Positions 52,279 to 61,542 of a DNA stretch of 64,000 bases are shown here, in pieces (position 1 is the first letter of the stretch; each line of letters begins with the position of its first letter). Source of the stretch: Vibrio rumoiensis (GTDB taxonomy: Bacteria > Pseudomonadota > Gammaproteobacteria > Enterobacterales > Vibrionaceae). Location of the stretch: positions 310,001 to 374,000 of the forward strand of contig NZ_AP018686.1 of NCBI RefSeq assembly GCF_002218045.2, read 5' to 3'. Below the pieces are notes generated by a model. That model made no database searches. It saw nothing but the letters and a program-made list of their open reading frames with translations, and was not told the DNA's origin. The position numbers and the translations under genes are program-made.

Positions 52279-52794
52279 GTGACTCTATTTAAAACTTGTA
52301 AGCCAAGCCAAATGACCAAAGCAGAATTTGTTGAAACCTTTGCTGATATTTATGAACACAGTCCTTGGGTTGCGGAGCGTACTTTTGATAAAGGTCTGGA
52401 TTCCTCTTTTGATCAGATTGAAAAGCTGCATACGGCCATGTCTCAAACGATGCTCGATGCCGACCCACAAGAGCAATTAGATTTAATTAATGCTCACCCA
52501 GATTTAGCGGGTAAAGCGGCCGTCAATGGTGAGCTAACTGCGGCGTCAACCTCTGAGCAAGCAGGGGCGGGAATTAGCCAATGCACGCCAGAAGAATTTG
52601 CGCAATTTACCGATTTTAATGAGCGATATAAAGCTCGTTTTGAGTTTCCTTTTATCATGGCGGTAAAAGGGGCGAACCGTCACCAGATCTTGGCATCGTT
52701 TGCTGAGAGAATTCACAACGATAAAGAAACGGAATTTGCAACTGCAATTGCACAGATCAATAAGATCGCTTCGTTTCGGCTTCAGGATATGTAA
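52279..52794 (+). CDS. uraD: OHCU decarboxylase
   Basis: A 171-residue helical enzyme that decarboxylates 2-oxo-4-hydroxy-4-carboxy-5-ureidoimidazoline to S-allantoin. NAHPDLAGKAA near 73-83 holds the catalytic histidine, and FIMAVKGANRHQIL near 130 is conserved. The start is GTG 52279, supported by AAGGAAGGAA; no upstream ATG fits. It is 61 bases after puuE. In many genomes uraD is next to puuE, as here. Confidence 0.94.
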   Translation: MTLFKTCKPSQMTKAEFVETFADIYEHSPWVAERTFDKGLDSSFDQIEKLHTAMSQTMLDADPQEQLDLINAHPDLAGKAAVNGELTAASTSEQAGAGISQCTPEEFAQFTDFNERYKARFEFPFIMAVKGANRHQILASFAERIHNDKETEFATAIAQINKIASFRLQDM

Positions 52795-52941
52795 CAAACA
52801 AGTATAAAAGCGGAAGACATGTAAATCATAAAAGGGAATGAGGACTGTCTATGCCCATACTCAAGGCTATTGAGCAGTATTAATAGTATTGAGGTTAATT
52901 AAAACGGGCTCAATAGAGCATAAAATAACGGAAGGGATATC

Positions 52942-53475
52942 ATGACTGTAGACACCGCAATTTCACTAAAAGTTGAACCATTAACTAAAGAGGCGTTTAA
53001 ACCTTTTGGTGATGTGATTGATAAAGAAGTCAGCGATTACTTTATGATCAACAATGGCTCAACAAGACGCTATCACCGTATGGCGGATGTGGATGTGGCA
53101 GATAACGGTGGTGAACCCATCATCAGTATTTTTCAGGCAACCCCTTTAACGTACCCATTGAATATCCAAATGATGGAACGTCATCCTTTGGGCTCTCAAG
53201 CATTTATTCCTCTTCTTGGTCATCCGTATTTAATTGTGGTGGCAGAGAAGGGCGAAGATTTGCAGCCGCAGGCATTAAGAGCGTTTTTAAGCAATGGACG
53301 TCAAGGTGTCAATTATCACAAAGGGGTTTGGCACCATCCAGTGCTTGCGCTTCAACCAGATGATCAATTCTTAATTGTTGATCGTGCTGGCGAAGGCAAT
53401 AACTGCGATGAAGTGTACTTTGAACAATCAACAGAAGTTGTTCTGTCATTAGATAATTTACCCAACGTAAATTAA
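52942..53475 (+). CDS. allA: Ureidoglycolate lyase
   Basis: A 177-residue cupin-like enzyme that splits ureidoglycolate to glyoxylate and urea. KVEPLTKEAFKPFGDVID at the start, ERHPLGSQAFIPL near 75 and NYHKGVWHHPVLAL near 118 are typical of AllA. It is 147 bases downstream of uraD. Its substrate would come from allantoate through allantoicase, for which no gene is visible in the window. Confidence 0.93.
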   Translation: MTVDTAISLKVEPLTKEAFKPFGDVIDKEVSDYFMINNGSTRRYHRMADVDVADNGGEPIISIFQATPLTYPLNIQMMERHPLGSQAFIPLLGHPYLIVVAEKGEDLQPQALRAFLSNGRQGVNYHKGVWHHPVLALQPDDQFLIVDRAGEGNNCDEVYFEQSTEVVLSLDNLPNVN

Positions 53476-53588
53476 CTGCAATACGAACAGACAGATTGTT
53501 GATTATTTAGCCGTCTATTGAAGAGCATATCGGTTCACCATATCCCGGTTACCTATGCTCTAGACAAGGAACAGTTAAGGAGAACATT

Positions 53589-54869
53589 ATGGATCCGCAT
53601 ATTACGGAATGGCTCAATCTTGCAATTCGCTGGGTTCACATGATCGTTGGTATCGCGTGGATTGGGGCATCATTTTACTTTGTATGGTTAGAAAACAACT
53701 TAAACCGTGTTAATCCAAAAACGGGATTGTCAGGTGATTTATGGGCGATTCACGGCGGTGGTATTTATCACCTAGAGAAATACAAATTAGCGCCACCTCA
53801 AATGCCAGAACATTTACATTGGTTTAAGTGGGAAGCGTACTTCACCTGGATCACCGGTGTATTACTGCTAGGGGTAGTGTACTACCTTAATGCTAATATT
53901 TATCTTATTGCCCCTGGCTCGGGGTTAAGTGTGGGCGCCGCGATTGGTATTGGTATCGCTTCGCTAGTGGGTGGTTGGATCATCTACACCTTGTTGTGTG
54001 ACTCTCCATTAGGTAAAAAACCTCTGCTACTTGGTATTGTTTTGTTTGCCTGCCTCGTTGGTGCGGCTTACGGTTTAAGCCAAGTGTTTAGTGGCCGTGG
54101 TGCTTACATTCATGTCGGCGCAATTATCGGTACTATCATGGTCGGTAATGTATTCTTCGTGATTATGCCGGCACAACGTAACTTAGTGAAAGCGATTGAA
54201 GACGGCACCGAACCGGATCCTGCGCTGCCAGCGAAAGGTCTATTGCGTTCTCGTCACAATAACTACCTAACCTTGCCAGTATTGTTCATTATGATCAGTA
54301 ACCACTTCCCAAGCACTTATGGCTCGGAATACAACTGGTTAATTCTGGCGTGTTTAGCGGTATTCAGTATTTTAGTTCGACACTACTTTAATACTCGTCA
54401 TGGTAGTCAGAAGTTTGCTTGGGCAGTACCGGTTGCGGTATTAGGTATGATTAGCCTTGCCTTTGTAACATCGAATAGTATGCCAAGCTTGTCACAGCCG
54501 TCGGCGCCAGTTGCGCAGCAAGCTCAAGCTCCAGAGACGAATACGGCAAATGTTGAGCACGCGGCAACGAATGATGCCAGTGAAAAAGTGGCGAGTGAAA
54601 AAGCGGAAAAACCATCCGTGTTTACTCAAGTTCAGCATGTGATTAAAGAGCGTTGCGTTGAGTGTCACTCTGCTACTCCAACCAGCAATATGTTTGCAAC
54701 CGCGCCAGCTGGTGTGATGTTGGATACAGCAGAAGAGATTCAAACCAATGCACCACGTATTCAAGCGCAAGTTCAAACAAGAGTAATGCCATTAGGTAAT
54801 TTAACCAAAATGACCGATGAGGAACGTGCGTTAGTGGTCGATTGGGTGAGTAATGGTGCGAAAATCTAA
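53589..54869 (+). CDS. puuD: PuuD, membrane-bound urate oxidase with cytochrome c domain
   Basis: A 426-residue integral-membrane urate hydroxylase, which oxidises urate to 5-hydroxyisourate. Residues 1-300 hold eight to nine hydrophobic helices with conserved histidines (RWVHMIVGIAWIGASFYFVW near the start, HGGGIYHLEKYK near 54). A Pro/Ala-rich linker (about 300-340) leads to a C-terminal monohaem cytochrome c domain with CVECH near residue 354 and a distal Met in RVMPLGN. Electrons thus go to a respiratory chain rather than to O2 with H2O2. AAGGAG is before ATG 53589. It ends the operon, followed by a terminator. Confidence 0.95.
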   Translation: MDPHITEWLNLAIRWVHMIVGIAWIGASFYFVWLENNLNRVNPKTGLSGDLWAIHGGGIYHLEKYKLAPPQMPEHLHWFKWEAYFTWITGVLLLGVVYYLNANIYLIAPGSGLSVGAAIGIGIASLVGGWIIYTLLCDSPLGKKPLLLGIVLFACLVGAAYGLSQVFSGRGAYIHVGAIIGTIMVGNVFFVIMPAQRNLVKAIEDGTEPDPALPAKGLLRSRHNNYLTLPVLFIMISNHFPSTYGSEYNWLILACLAVFSILVRHYFNTRHGSQKFAWAVPVAVLGMISLAFVTSNSMPSLSQPSAPVAQQAQAPETNTANVEHAATNDASEKVASEKAEKPSVFTQVQHVIKERCVECHSATPTSNMFATAPAGVMLDTAEEIQTNAPRIQAQVQTRVMPLGNLTKMTDEERALVVDWVSNGAKI

Positions 54870-54904
54870 CGATTAAGTTTTTTATTCAGTTGTTGTTATT
54901 ATTT

Positions 54905-54929
54905 GGCACCTCCCTCGGGTGCCTTTTTT
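54905..54929 (+). terminator. Terminator after puuD
   Basis: GGCACC pairs with GGTGCC (54905-54910 and 54918-54923), then six T. Confidence 0.88.
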
Positions 54930-55013
54930 ATATCTGCTACACATTGGATAAGCAGTGAAATGCCATCTATTCTCAAATAAGTTTGATTAAACGATATATG
55001 AGGATAGCGTGTG

Positions 55014-55898
55014 ATGACAGAGTTAAGACCCATTCCACAAGAAGCATTTGATTGGTACGATGAATATGCTCATGGTTTGATCGACCGGCGAGAATTTTTT
55101 GCCCGTTTAGGAGGCTTAGTGGCGTTAGGCTTTACTATGACGGTGTTGACTTCAGCATTATTGCCTAACTATGCGCTTGCCGAGCAGGTTTCGTTCAATG
55201 ATCCGAATATTGTTGGCAGTTACAAAACTTTCCCATCCCCCAAGGGATATGGAGAAGGGCGAGGTTATTATGTCGAGCCAACTAATAAAGACGGTAAGCT
55301 TCCGGTTGTATTGGTGATTCATGAAAACCGAGGGCTCAATCCTTATATTGAAGATGTGGCGCGCCGTTTAGCCAAAGCCGGTTTTATTGCGTTTGCTCCT
55401 GATGCTTTGTATAGCTTAGGTGGGTATCCGGGTAATGATGATCAAGGTCGAGAAATGCAAAGCGCTTTGGATAAAGCCAAAATTGAAGAAGATTTTATCG
55501 CGGCGGCTCATTATCTAAAATCGAGTGAGCGAAGTAATGGCAAACTCGGCGCGGTGGGTTTTTGTTTTGGCGGCTATATTGTCAATATGTTAGCGGCAAC
55601 ATTGGGTGATGATTTGAGTGCGGGTGTCCCGTTTTATGGTACTCCGGCGGATAAATCGATTCGTTCGAATATCACTGCACCATTAGTACTTCAATTCGCC
55701 AGTGAAGATAAGCGAGTGAATGCCACTTGGCCAGAATATGAACAAGATCTCAAGCGAGATAACGTTGACTACGTAGCTCATATTTACCCTAATACTCAGC
55801 ATGGTTTTCATAATGATTCGACTGGGCGTTACGCTGAAAAAGAAGCGGAACTTGCTTGGAGCCGAACGTTAGATTTGTTTAATAAAACACTGGTATGA
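55014..55898 (+). CDS. Dienelactone hydrolase-family protein with Tat-like signal
   Basis: A 294-residue hydrolase. DRREFFARLGG near 25-35 and a hydrophobic stretch to ANYALA-like cleavage (near 60) suggest twin-arginine export, as in E. coli YghX-type proteins. The nucleophile elbow is GFCFGGYIV near 183 with cysteine, as in dienelactone hydrolases; an acidic and a C-terminal histidine (NTQHGFHN near 262) complete the triad. The substrate is unknown. ATG 55014 is favoured over GTG 55011. It is 116 bases after the puuD terminator and likely a separate unit. Confidence 0.83.
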   Translation: MTELRPIPQEAFDWYDEYAHGLIDRREFFARLGGLVALGFTMTVLTSALLPNYALAEQVSFNDPNIVGSYKTFPSPKGYGEGRGYYVEPTNKDGKLPVVLVIHENRGLNPYIEDVARRLAKAGFIAFAPDALYSLGGYPGNDDQGREMQSALDKAKIEEDFIAAAHYLKSSERSNGKLGAVGFCFGGYIVNMLAATLGDDLSAGVPFYGTPADKSIRSNITAPLVLQFASEDKRVNATWPEYEQDLKRDNVDYVAHIYPNTQHGFHNDSTGRYAEKEAELAWSRTLDLFNKTLV

Positions 55899-56035
55899 AT
55901 TTAAATATCTAGTTGGTTAATTATAATAATTTTATGAAATAGTTAGAGTTTTCAAAAAATTTAACTAGGCTTATGTAAGGCATGTTGAAGCAATTTGCTA
56001 TGACATATTGAGCAAAAAATCAGAAGGAGAAGTTG

Positions 56036-56275
56036 ATGTCGATAATTACATTTTTGATTATTGGTGCGATAGCGGGCTGGCTTGCGGGCCAAATCATGAA
56101 AGGTTCTGGGTTTGGCGCAATTGGTAACATTGTCATTGGTATTGTAGGTTCTTTCGTTGGTGGCTTTGCGTTTAGCTTACTGGGATTATCGTCTGGTGGG
56201 TTTATTGGTTCTATCGTGACAGCGACGGTAGGTGCAGTATTATTGCTTTATATTTCTCGACTTATTAAGTCATAG
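56036..56275 (+). CDS. GlsB/YeaQ/YmgE-family membrane protein
   Basis: A 79-residue protein of three hydrophobic segments rich in glycine (GAIAGWLAGQIMKG, GNIVIGIVGSFVGGF). That is the transglycosylase-associated-protein (YeaQ/YmgE) family, small stress-induced inner-membrane proteins of unclear function. AAGGAG lies upstream; ATG 56036 is preferred to TTG 56033. It is monocistronic. Confidence 0.88.
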   Translation: MSIITFLIIGAIAGWLAGQIMKGSGFGAIGNIVIGIVGSFVGGFAFSLLGLSSGGFIGSIVTATVGAVLLLYISRLIKS

Positions 56276-56522
56276 TGCACTCATTATTTATTGGCCGTTT
56301 TATCGAAAGGTTTACAGAGGTCTATTTGTTATAAAAAGAACGGTGTTAAATCTCATCTAAATAATCAAAAGCGCTGTCATTCATTATCTAACGTTTACGG
56401 AGAGTTAAGTAATCGTGTTTAAAGAATGGTAGCGCATTTTGTCTCTCGCTTTTTAAGCCAATTGCAGACGTAAAAATTCAAGTTTATTCAGGCTAGATGT
56501 ATCTTACTTTGAGATACGGTTT
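56276..56522. other. Intergenic region with no gene seen
   Basis: 247 AT-rich bases between convergent genes (YmgE-type and the 60-residue protein). No terminator with a long stem or other element was found. Confidence 0.4.
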
Positions 56523-56705
56523 CTATCTTTGAATGATGATCTCTCCACTTTCGTTTTTATGTAGACTCGCCTTATGCGTCTTGATAAGAGTGGCCGCTAA
56601 AGCCGGTTCCACCGCTTGTAGTTGCCCTTTGGTTCGGATGGATGGTGTCGCCCAAGAATTATCTCTGTATAGGCCAGTTTCGTTATATTCAATAAGAACT
56701 TTCAT
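56523..56705 (-). CDS. Small protein of unknown function
   Basis: A 60-residue hydrophilic protein (MKVLIEYNETGLYRD, ending SGEIIIQR) without membrane segments or cysteines. GGAGG lies 7 bases before ATG 56705, a near-perfect Shine-Dalgarno, which supports translation. I do not recognise the family. The sequence has a beta-strand feel at both ends. Confidence 0.6.
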   Translation of the reverse strand: MKVLIEYNETGLYRDNSWATPSIRTKGQLQAVEPALAATLIKTHKASLHKNESGEIIIQR

Positions 56706-56992
56706 ATTTACCTCCGACTTGTAACAAAATGTAAGTTCTTATTAACAATACTGCTAACATTTCGTTATCGCACGCGTTAAAAATGAAAATTAAGTTTTTG
56801 AAAAAACATTGATAACTATGTGGTTTTGGATGGAAGGGGATAGAAATTTGATGGGAATTGGAGTATCGAAGAAGAGGTCAAGCTCTACTGGTTGAAAGTA
56901 GAGCTTGAGAACCTATGTGGGTTTGCTTGTGATCATGAAGGATAAAGATATTGAGTGAACAACGGATGTTAAATCAATCCGGTTGAATACAT
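56706..56992. other. Intergenic region with no gene seen
   Basis: 287 bases between two minus-strand genes. AGCTCTAC (56881-56888) and GTAGAGCT (56899-56906) form a perfect 8-bp stem that may end the LLM oxidoreductase message. Confidence 0.4.
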
Positions 56993-57988
56993 CTATTTCT
57001 TAATATCTGACAAGATTTCGATCGCTTTGCAACGCTTGTCATGATCATACAAATCATTAGTGAAGATAAATTCATCGATGCCTAATTGTTTCACCATCAT
57101 TTCTAAACGATGTTTGATAGTTGCAGGGCCACCGGTAATCGATAAGGCTAAGAAATTATCGACGTATGCTTTTTCTTGTTCGTTCCATAACCCATCCATG
57201 CTTTCGACAGGAGGTTGCAACCATAATTCTTTGCCTCGAATTAAAGATAAAGCGCGCTGTTTGGTGGTGGTAGATAGGTATTGTGCTTCTTCATCGGTTT
57301 CAGCTGCCACTAACGGTAAACCTAGCATCACATATGGCTTATCTAATACCTCTGAAGCTTGGAATTCACTGCGATAAATTTCAATTGCATCATGCATAAA
57401 GCGCGGAGCGAAATGGCCGGCAAACGCATAAGGCAACCCTTTTTCTGCGGCTAGGCGGGCACTAAATAAGCTCGAGCCTAATAACCAAATTGGCACATTG
57501 GTATTTTCACCGGGCATGGCTCGTACTTGACTGAATCCATTATAAGGGCCAAGTAAGGTCTGTAACTCTTCAACTTCAATGGGAAACTCATCGGCTCGCT
57601 TTTCATCGCGGTTTAGCGCGCGACTGGTGATTTGATCGCTACCGGGTGCTCGACCTAAACTAAGATCAATTCTACCTGGGTATAGACTTTCTAAGGTGCC
57701 AAATTGTTCTGCAACGACAAGTGGCGGGTGATTAGGAAGCATAATACCGCCAGAACCGACCCGTATGTTTTTGGTGCCGCCTGCAATATAACCAATTAAA
57801 ACAGAGGTTGCCGCACATACAATCCCTGGCATGTTGTGATGCTCGGCAAGCCAAAAACGGTTATAACCTAACTCATCGGCAAGCTGTGCGTACTTTAAGC
57901 TTTTTTGCAGGGTTTCCCCTACGGTTGAATCCTGACGCATTGGGGCGAGTTCTAAGAGTGAAAATGGCACGTTTGAGAGAACAGACAT
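56993..57988 (-). CDS. LLM-class flavin-dependent oxidoreductase (luciferase-like)
   Basis: A 331-residue TIM-barrel protein of the bacterial-luciferase-like group (YhbW/MsnO8 type). PFSLLELAPMRQDST near the N-terminus, YNRFWLAEHHNMPGIVC near 42-57 and LSLGRAPGSDQITSRAL near 108 are the usual FMN/F420-binding segments of the subgroup. The substrate is unknown; such enzymes are FMN-dependent monooxygenases in gammaproteobacteria. ATG 57988 lacks a strong Shine-Dalgarno. It is monocistronic. Confidence 0.86.
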   Translation of the reverse strand: MSVLSNVPFSLLELAPMRQDSTVGETLQKSLKYAQLADELGYNRFWLAEHHNMPGIVCAATSVLIGYIAGGTKNIRVGSGGIMLPNHPPLVVAEQFGTLESLYPGRIDLSLGRAPGSDQITSRALNRDEKRADEFPIEVEELQTLLGPYNGFSQVRAMPGENTNVPIWLLGSSLFSARLAAEKGLPYAFAGHFAPRFMHDAIEIYRSEFQASEVLDKPYVMLGLPLVAAETDEEAQYLSTTTKQRALSLIRGKELWLQPPVESMDGLWNEQEKAYVDNFLALSITGGPATIKHRLEMMVKQLGIDEFIFTNDLYDHDKRCKAIEILSDIKK

Positions 57989-58061
57989 AGTGCATCCTTA
58001 CAAGTTTGGTTGGATGAATACAATTCATCGAGATATCGTGAATTTTGTTGATTTTTTGACT

Positions 58062-58979
58062 TCATGCTTCTTGAGATAATGGTTTCGCTCGTTTTTCTCG
58101 AGTAATGAAAAAGCACATTAGCGAAGCAAAAGTCACCAAGGCAACACCTTGCCAAAATGAGTGGCTAAGACTGACGTCTAAATACACTGCGGAAAATAAC
58201 GTGGCAAAGATGGGTATGAAGTAGGAAAGCGTACTCAGCAAAATAATATTGCCACCAACAATAGCATGATTCCATAAAGCATAGCCTGATCCGATTGTGA
58301 TACCAGCAATCAATACAGTCACACTGCTTCCCCACGTAAAACTTAAGCTAGGCTCTGAGCTCATGGCATATTTTATCCATAAGGAAATAGCCGTAGCCAT
58401 AAAGAATAAAGGGATAGGGTTTTCTCCATTACTCATTTTCTTGGTGAGTGTGCAGTAGACGGCCCAAATAAAAGCGCCAGAAAAAGCGAGTAGATATGGG
58501 ATAGGATTGCCAGCAACATTTTGGCTGATAAGGCTAAAGGATAATGTTTGATCGCCCGAGATACACCATGCCACACCAAGAAATGCCAGTGCAATGCTTG
58601 GATAGATCAAAGTACTCACTCTCTTATTACTGATAATTACACTAAGCAAAATGGTTAATGCCGGCCACAGGTAATTGATGATGGCCATTTCCATTGATTG
58701 ACGTCGGCTATCGGCTAAACCGAGTGATAGGGCTAAGCACATTTCATAAGTGACAAATAAAATCCCACCGACAATTAGGTACGGCTTAGGAAATTGTTTA
58801 AGGCGTGGCACTCCCATTACGGTAAACAAAAAGATAGTGCTCACGGAGTAAATCATTGCTGCGCCCGCAGTTGGACTAAATAGTTCGGAGATATCACGGA
58901 TTAATGCGGTTAAAGAGCTCCAAAGCAGAATGGCGAGTACACCGCAAAGCGTGTATTTATGTTTGCTGAGAAAAGGCAT
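58062..58979 (-). CDS. yddG: YddG-type aromatic amino acid exporter
   Basis: A 305-residue DMT exporter with ten helices. GVLAILLWSSLTALIRDISE, PTAGAAMIYSVSTIFL and ALSLGLADSRRQSMEMAIIN (near 92-111) follow E. coli YddG closely; YddG exports aromatic amino acids and paraquat-like compounds. ATG 58979 is preferred because the family begins near SKHKYTL; ATG 59024 would add a basic leader. It is divergent from torC. Confidence 0.85.
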   Translation of the reverse strand: MPFLSKHKYTLCGVLAILLWSSLTALIRDISELFSPTAGAAMIYSVSTIFLFTVMGVPRLKQFPKPYLIVGGILFVTYEMCLALSLGLADSRRQSMEMAIINYLWPALTILLSVIISNKRVSTLIYPSIALAFLGVAWCISGDQTLSFSLISQNVAGNPIPYLLAFSGAFIWAVYCTLTKKMSNGENPIPLFFMATAISLWIKYAMSSEPSLSFTWGSSVTVLIAGITIGSGYALWNHAIVGGNIILLSTLSYFIPIFATLFSAVYLDVSLSHSFWQGVALVTFASLMCFFITREKRAKPLSQEA

Positions 58980-59024
58980 TGAAAGGCTTCGCCTGTGATT
59001 ATGTATGAAAACTGAAATTAACAA

Positions 59025-59346
59025 TAATGAGACTAAGAGGCAATGCAGAATTTAGATTAAATAACCACCTTCAGCTTCGACATTATTACGTGTTAAAAGT
59101 TATCACTGATTGTTGTAAAAAGGTTTATTTATAAAAGGAAGGGCGTGAACGTTTACTGTCTGATTTTTAAAAACCTAACTATTTTATGGGTATTGAGCTA
59201 ACCTCCTTTATAACAGTTACTTAACAGGAAGTGTTATAAAGAAAATTTAATATTCCATTTGCTAAATTTCACTTTCAGAAACTATCCTTTAGTGGTAGAT
59301 TCGCACCGCTGCGAAACTAACTTGTGGGCATATAAGGAAAATAATT
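59025..59346. promoter_or_regulatory. Divergent region between yddG and torC
   Basis: 322 bases. A GTGAACGTTTAC (59145-59156) matches the sglT operator at 11 of 12 positions. No clear TorR or FNR box was recognised. The torC Shine-Dalgarno AAGGAA is at 59334-59339. There is no torE gene before torC, unlike in several other bacteria. Confidence 0.4.
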
Positions 59347-60082
59347 ATGAAAAAAAGATATATTGCCATCATCGTTTTAATCGGTGTGGTAATTGGCTGG
59401 ATTACGTTTGGGGGAACCCAAGCTGTACTTCATGCCACTTCAACCACTGAATTTTGTGTCTCTTGCCACTCTATGGAAAAACCCCTTCATGAATATCAAG
59501 GTTCAGTGCACTTCAGTAATAGCAAAGGTGTGAGAGCTGAATGTGCCGATTGTCATATTCCTACCCACAATACCGTTGATTATCTATGGACTAAAATTCG
59601 TGCTTCTAAAGACATTTATCATGAATTTGTCACCGGCAAAATTGATACCGAAGAAAAATACGAAGAGCACCGTTTAGAAATGGCGCAAACGGTTTGGGAT
59701 CAATTAAAAGCCAATGACTCTGCGACATGTCGTTCATGTCACAGCTTTAATGCGATGGAATTATACGATCAGCCAAAAGGCGCTCGTGAGATGCACATCG
59801 CCGCACAAAAAGATGGTCAAACATGTATCGATTGCCACAAAGGCGTTGCTCACATGGCACCACAAATGAAGCTTGATACATCAGCGTTTGATCATTTGTA
59901 TGACCTAGCTAAATCAACTCCAAATGATGCGAAGAAAGTTTACCCTCTTGATTTCATCAAAATGGGCGACTTAGCAACGATTAACCCTACGGTTGAATTG
60001 GCAGTTGTGAAAACAGATGGTGATAAGAGAACGGTAACGGTTTCTGGTTACCAAATGAAAGGTGCCGAATCGGTTATTTACC
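59347..60082 (+). pseudogene. torC: torC 5' fragment (pentahaem c-type cytochrome, cut by IS30)
   Basis: The N-terminal 245 residues of TorC, the membrane-anchored c-type cytochrome that takes electrons from menaquinol to TorA. One signal-anchor helix (about 4-24) is followed by four CxxCH haem motifs: CVSCH, CADCH, CRSCH and CIDCH, the NapC/NirT-type module. At 60081-60082 the frame enters an IS30 element and stops at 60171 after 30 foreign residues. Joined to the 3' fragment, the frame restores a 365-residue protein, near the 390 of E. coli TorC. The shortened product lacks the fifth haem domain. Confidence 0.9.
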
Positions 60083-61169
60083 CCCGAATTCAACTCCGAA
60101 CTGCGACATTTGTAATTTCAAGCAGCCAACATCATTTTGCTAAAAATGACGGCTGGTTGCTTGAACCCTAAACACTTCTTTGGACGATAATTTATCCGAA
60201 GTTGGGCTCGCTCAACTTCATCATCACTCACCGACCGTAAATCTGTTCCTTTCTTGATATATTGTCTCAACAGGCCATTAGCATTTTCATTAGCACCGCG
60301 CTCCCAAGAACTATAAGGGTGAGCAAAATACACATCGGTTTCTAAGGCTTGTGCTACTTCCATATGACCCGCAAATTCTCTGCCATTATCGGCCGTTATA
60401 GTATGAACAAATCGTTTGTATGGCCGTAATAAGTCTATCGTCGCTCTGGTCACATCTTCTGCTGATTTTGAAGGCACTTTTTTTACTAAATAAAACCGTG
60501 TGGCTCGCTCTAAGATTGTGACAATAGCGCCCGTACCATGTTTACCAAGAACTGTATCAATTTCCCAATCACCAAAACGTGTACGATTATCGACATCTTT
60601 GGGTCTTTCATCTATTGAAATGGCATTTTTTATTGCGGGAGCTTTATCTTTCTTGCCTCTTCTATAGCGTTTATGACCTTGGCGTAAATGACGAAACAGT
60701 TTACCGCCTTGCCGTTTATTGCAGGCAATAAAACGGTAAATCCATTCATGACTGACTTTTTCTCCAATACGAGTAAGAACGTGAGATATTTGCTCTGGAC
60801 TCCAGTCTTGCGTTATTAAAAACTCAATAAATTCCACACGTTGTTGCGGTACTCGATACTTAGATGCGTTTAATCGCTTTGCCCTAGATAGTTGCTGGGC
60901 TGTATCTGGTGAATATTGTTCTTTTGTACCGCATCGTCTCAACTCTCTATAGAGAGTTGAGCGGTGACATTTTACGGTTTTGGCAATTTCAGAAATTGAA
61001 ATTCCCTGTTCTAAAAGGGCAGAAATCTGGTATCGTCTTCCCTCGGTCAACTGCTGATAATTCATGGTAGTCCGCTTGTTTCTTTGGCGAGAAGAGCGTA
61101 CCACTTTCAGCAGTTGGCTTCCTCTTCTACACCATTCCATGAATGTCGCAGTTATTATCTGAAATCAGG
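60083..61169 (-). mobile_element. IS30-family insertion sequence in torC
   Basis: An element of about 1087 bases. The ends read CCCGAATTCA...AACTGCGACATT (60083 on) and, on the other strand, CCTGATTTCA...AACTGCGACATT (from 61169), an imperfect inverted repeat of about 28 bases. CC flanks both sides (60081-60082 and 61170-61171), a 2-bp target duplication typical of IS30. Removing the element and one CC joins ATT-TAC-CTA-GGT in frame with both torC parts. Confidence 0.9.
60118..61065 (-). CDS. IS30-family transposase
   Basis: A 315-residue transposase, intact. The N-terminal HTH (ISISEIAKTVKCHRSTLYREL) and the DDE core are visible: D in FGDWEIDTVLG (near 170), D in HTITADNGREFAG (near 222) and E in SSWERGANENANGLLRQY (near 258), which is the IS30 signature. 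ATG 61065 (MNYQQLTEGRRY) is the family start; the open frame continues to 61140 out toward the right end. The antiparallel orientation to torC means its transcription opposes that of torC. Confidence 0.95.
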   Translation of the reverse strand: MNYQQLTEGRRYQISALLEQGISISEIAKTVKCHRSTLYRELRRCGTKEQYSPDTAQQLSRAKRLNASKYRVPQQRVEFIEFLITQDWSPEQISHVLTRIGEKVSHEWIYRFIACNKRQGGKLFRHLRQGHKRYRRGKKDKAPAIKNAISIDERPKDVDNRTRFGDWEIDTVLGKHGTGAIVTILERATRFYLVKKVPSKSAEDVTRATIDLLRPYKRFVHTITADNGREFAGHMEVAQALETDVYFAHPYSSWERGANENANGLLRQYIKKGTDLRSVSDDEVERAQLRINYRPKKCLGFKQPAVIFSKMMLAA

Positions 61170-61171
61170 CC

Positions 61172-61533
61172 TAGGTAATGGTAAACGCTCAATCCTTGCT
61201 TCATTAACAGAAGATGGTCAAAAAGCCTTGAAACTAGGTGAATCTTCTACCGATGAATATGGTAACGAATGGCGTACTGCTAGCTTAACAGGTGAAATTA
61301 GTGCTCCTGTTATTGATTCAAATAAACCTTTATGGGAATACGGCGAAAAACTAGATAGTACATATTGTTCTACTTGTCATGCGAAGATCCCACCAAATCA
61401 CTTCACTGTGAATGCTTGGGGCCCAGTTGCGAAAAGCATGGGTAGTCGTACGGATATCTCTGATTTAAATCTTGAGATTCTAACTAAGTTTTTACAGAAC
61501 AACGCGAAAGACGTTGTTAAAGAACAAGAATAA
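61172..61533 (+). pseudogene. torC: torC 3' fragment (fifth haem domain)
   Basis: The C-terminal 120 residues of TorC. The fifth haem motif CSTCH lies in LDSTYCSTCHAKIPPNHFTVNAW, followed by a helical end with LTKFLQNNAKDV, as in E. coli TorC (YCAACH, NHYTVNAW). It has no start codon with a ribosome site of its own. The open frame that precedes it (from 61084) is from the IS right end. It stops 9 bases before torA, with AAGGAG in between. Confidence 0.9.
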
Positions 61534-61542
61534 GGAGTGGAC

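Noticed and set aside
59259..59450. 63-residue plus-strand frame overlapping the torC start, possible torE
   Set aside because: It is in another frame of torC, is not hydrophobic, and carries no TorE-like membrane segment.
61084..61171. Plus-strand open frame leading into the torC 3' fragment
   Set aside because: It lies in the IS30 right end and has no ribosome site; its apparent start is an artefact of the insertion.
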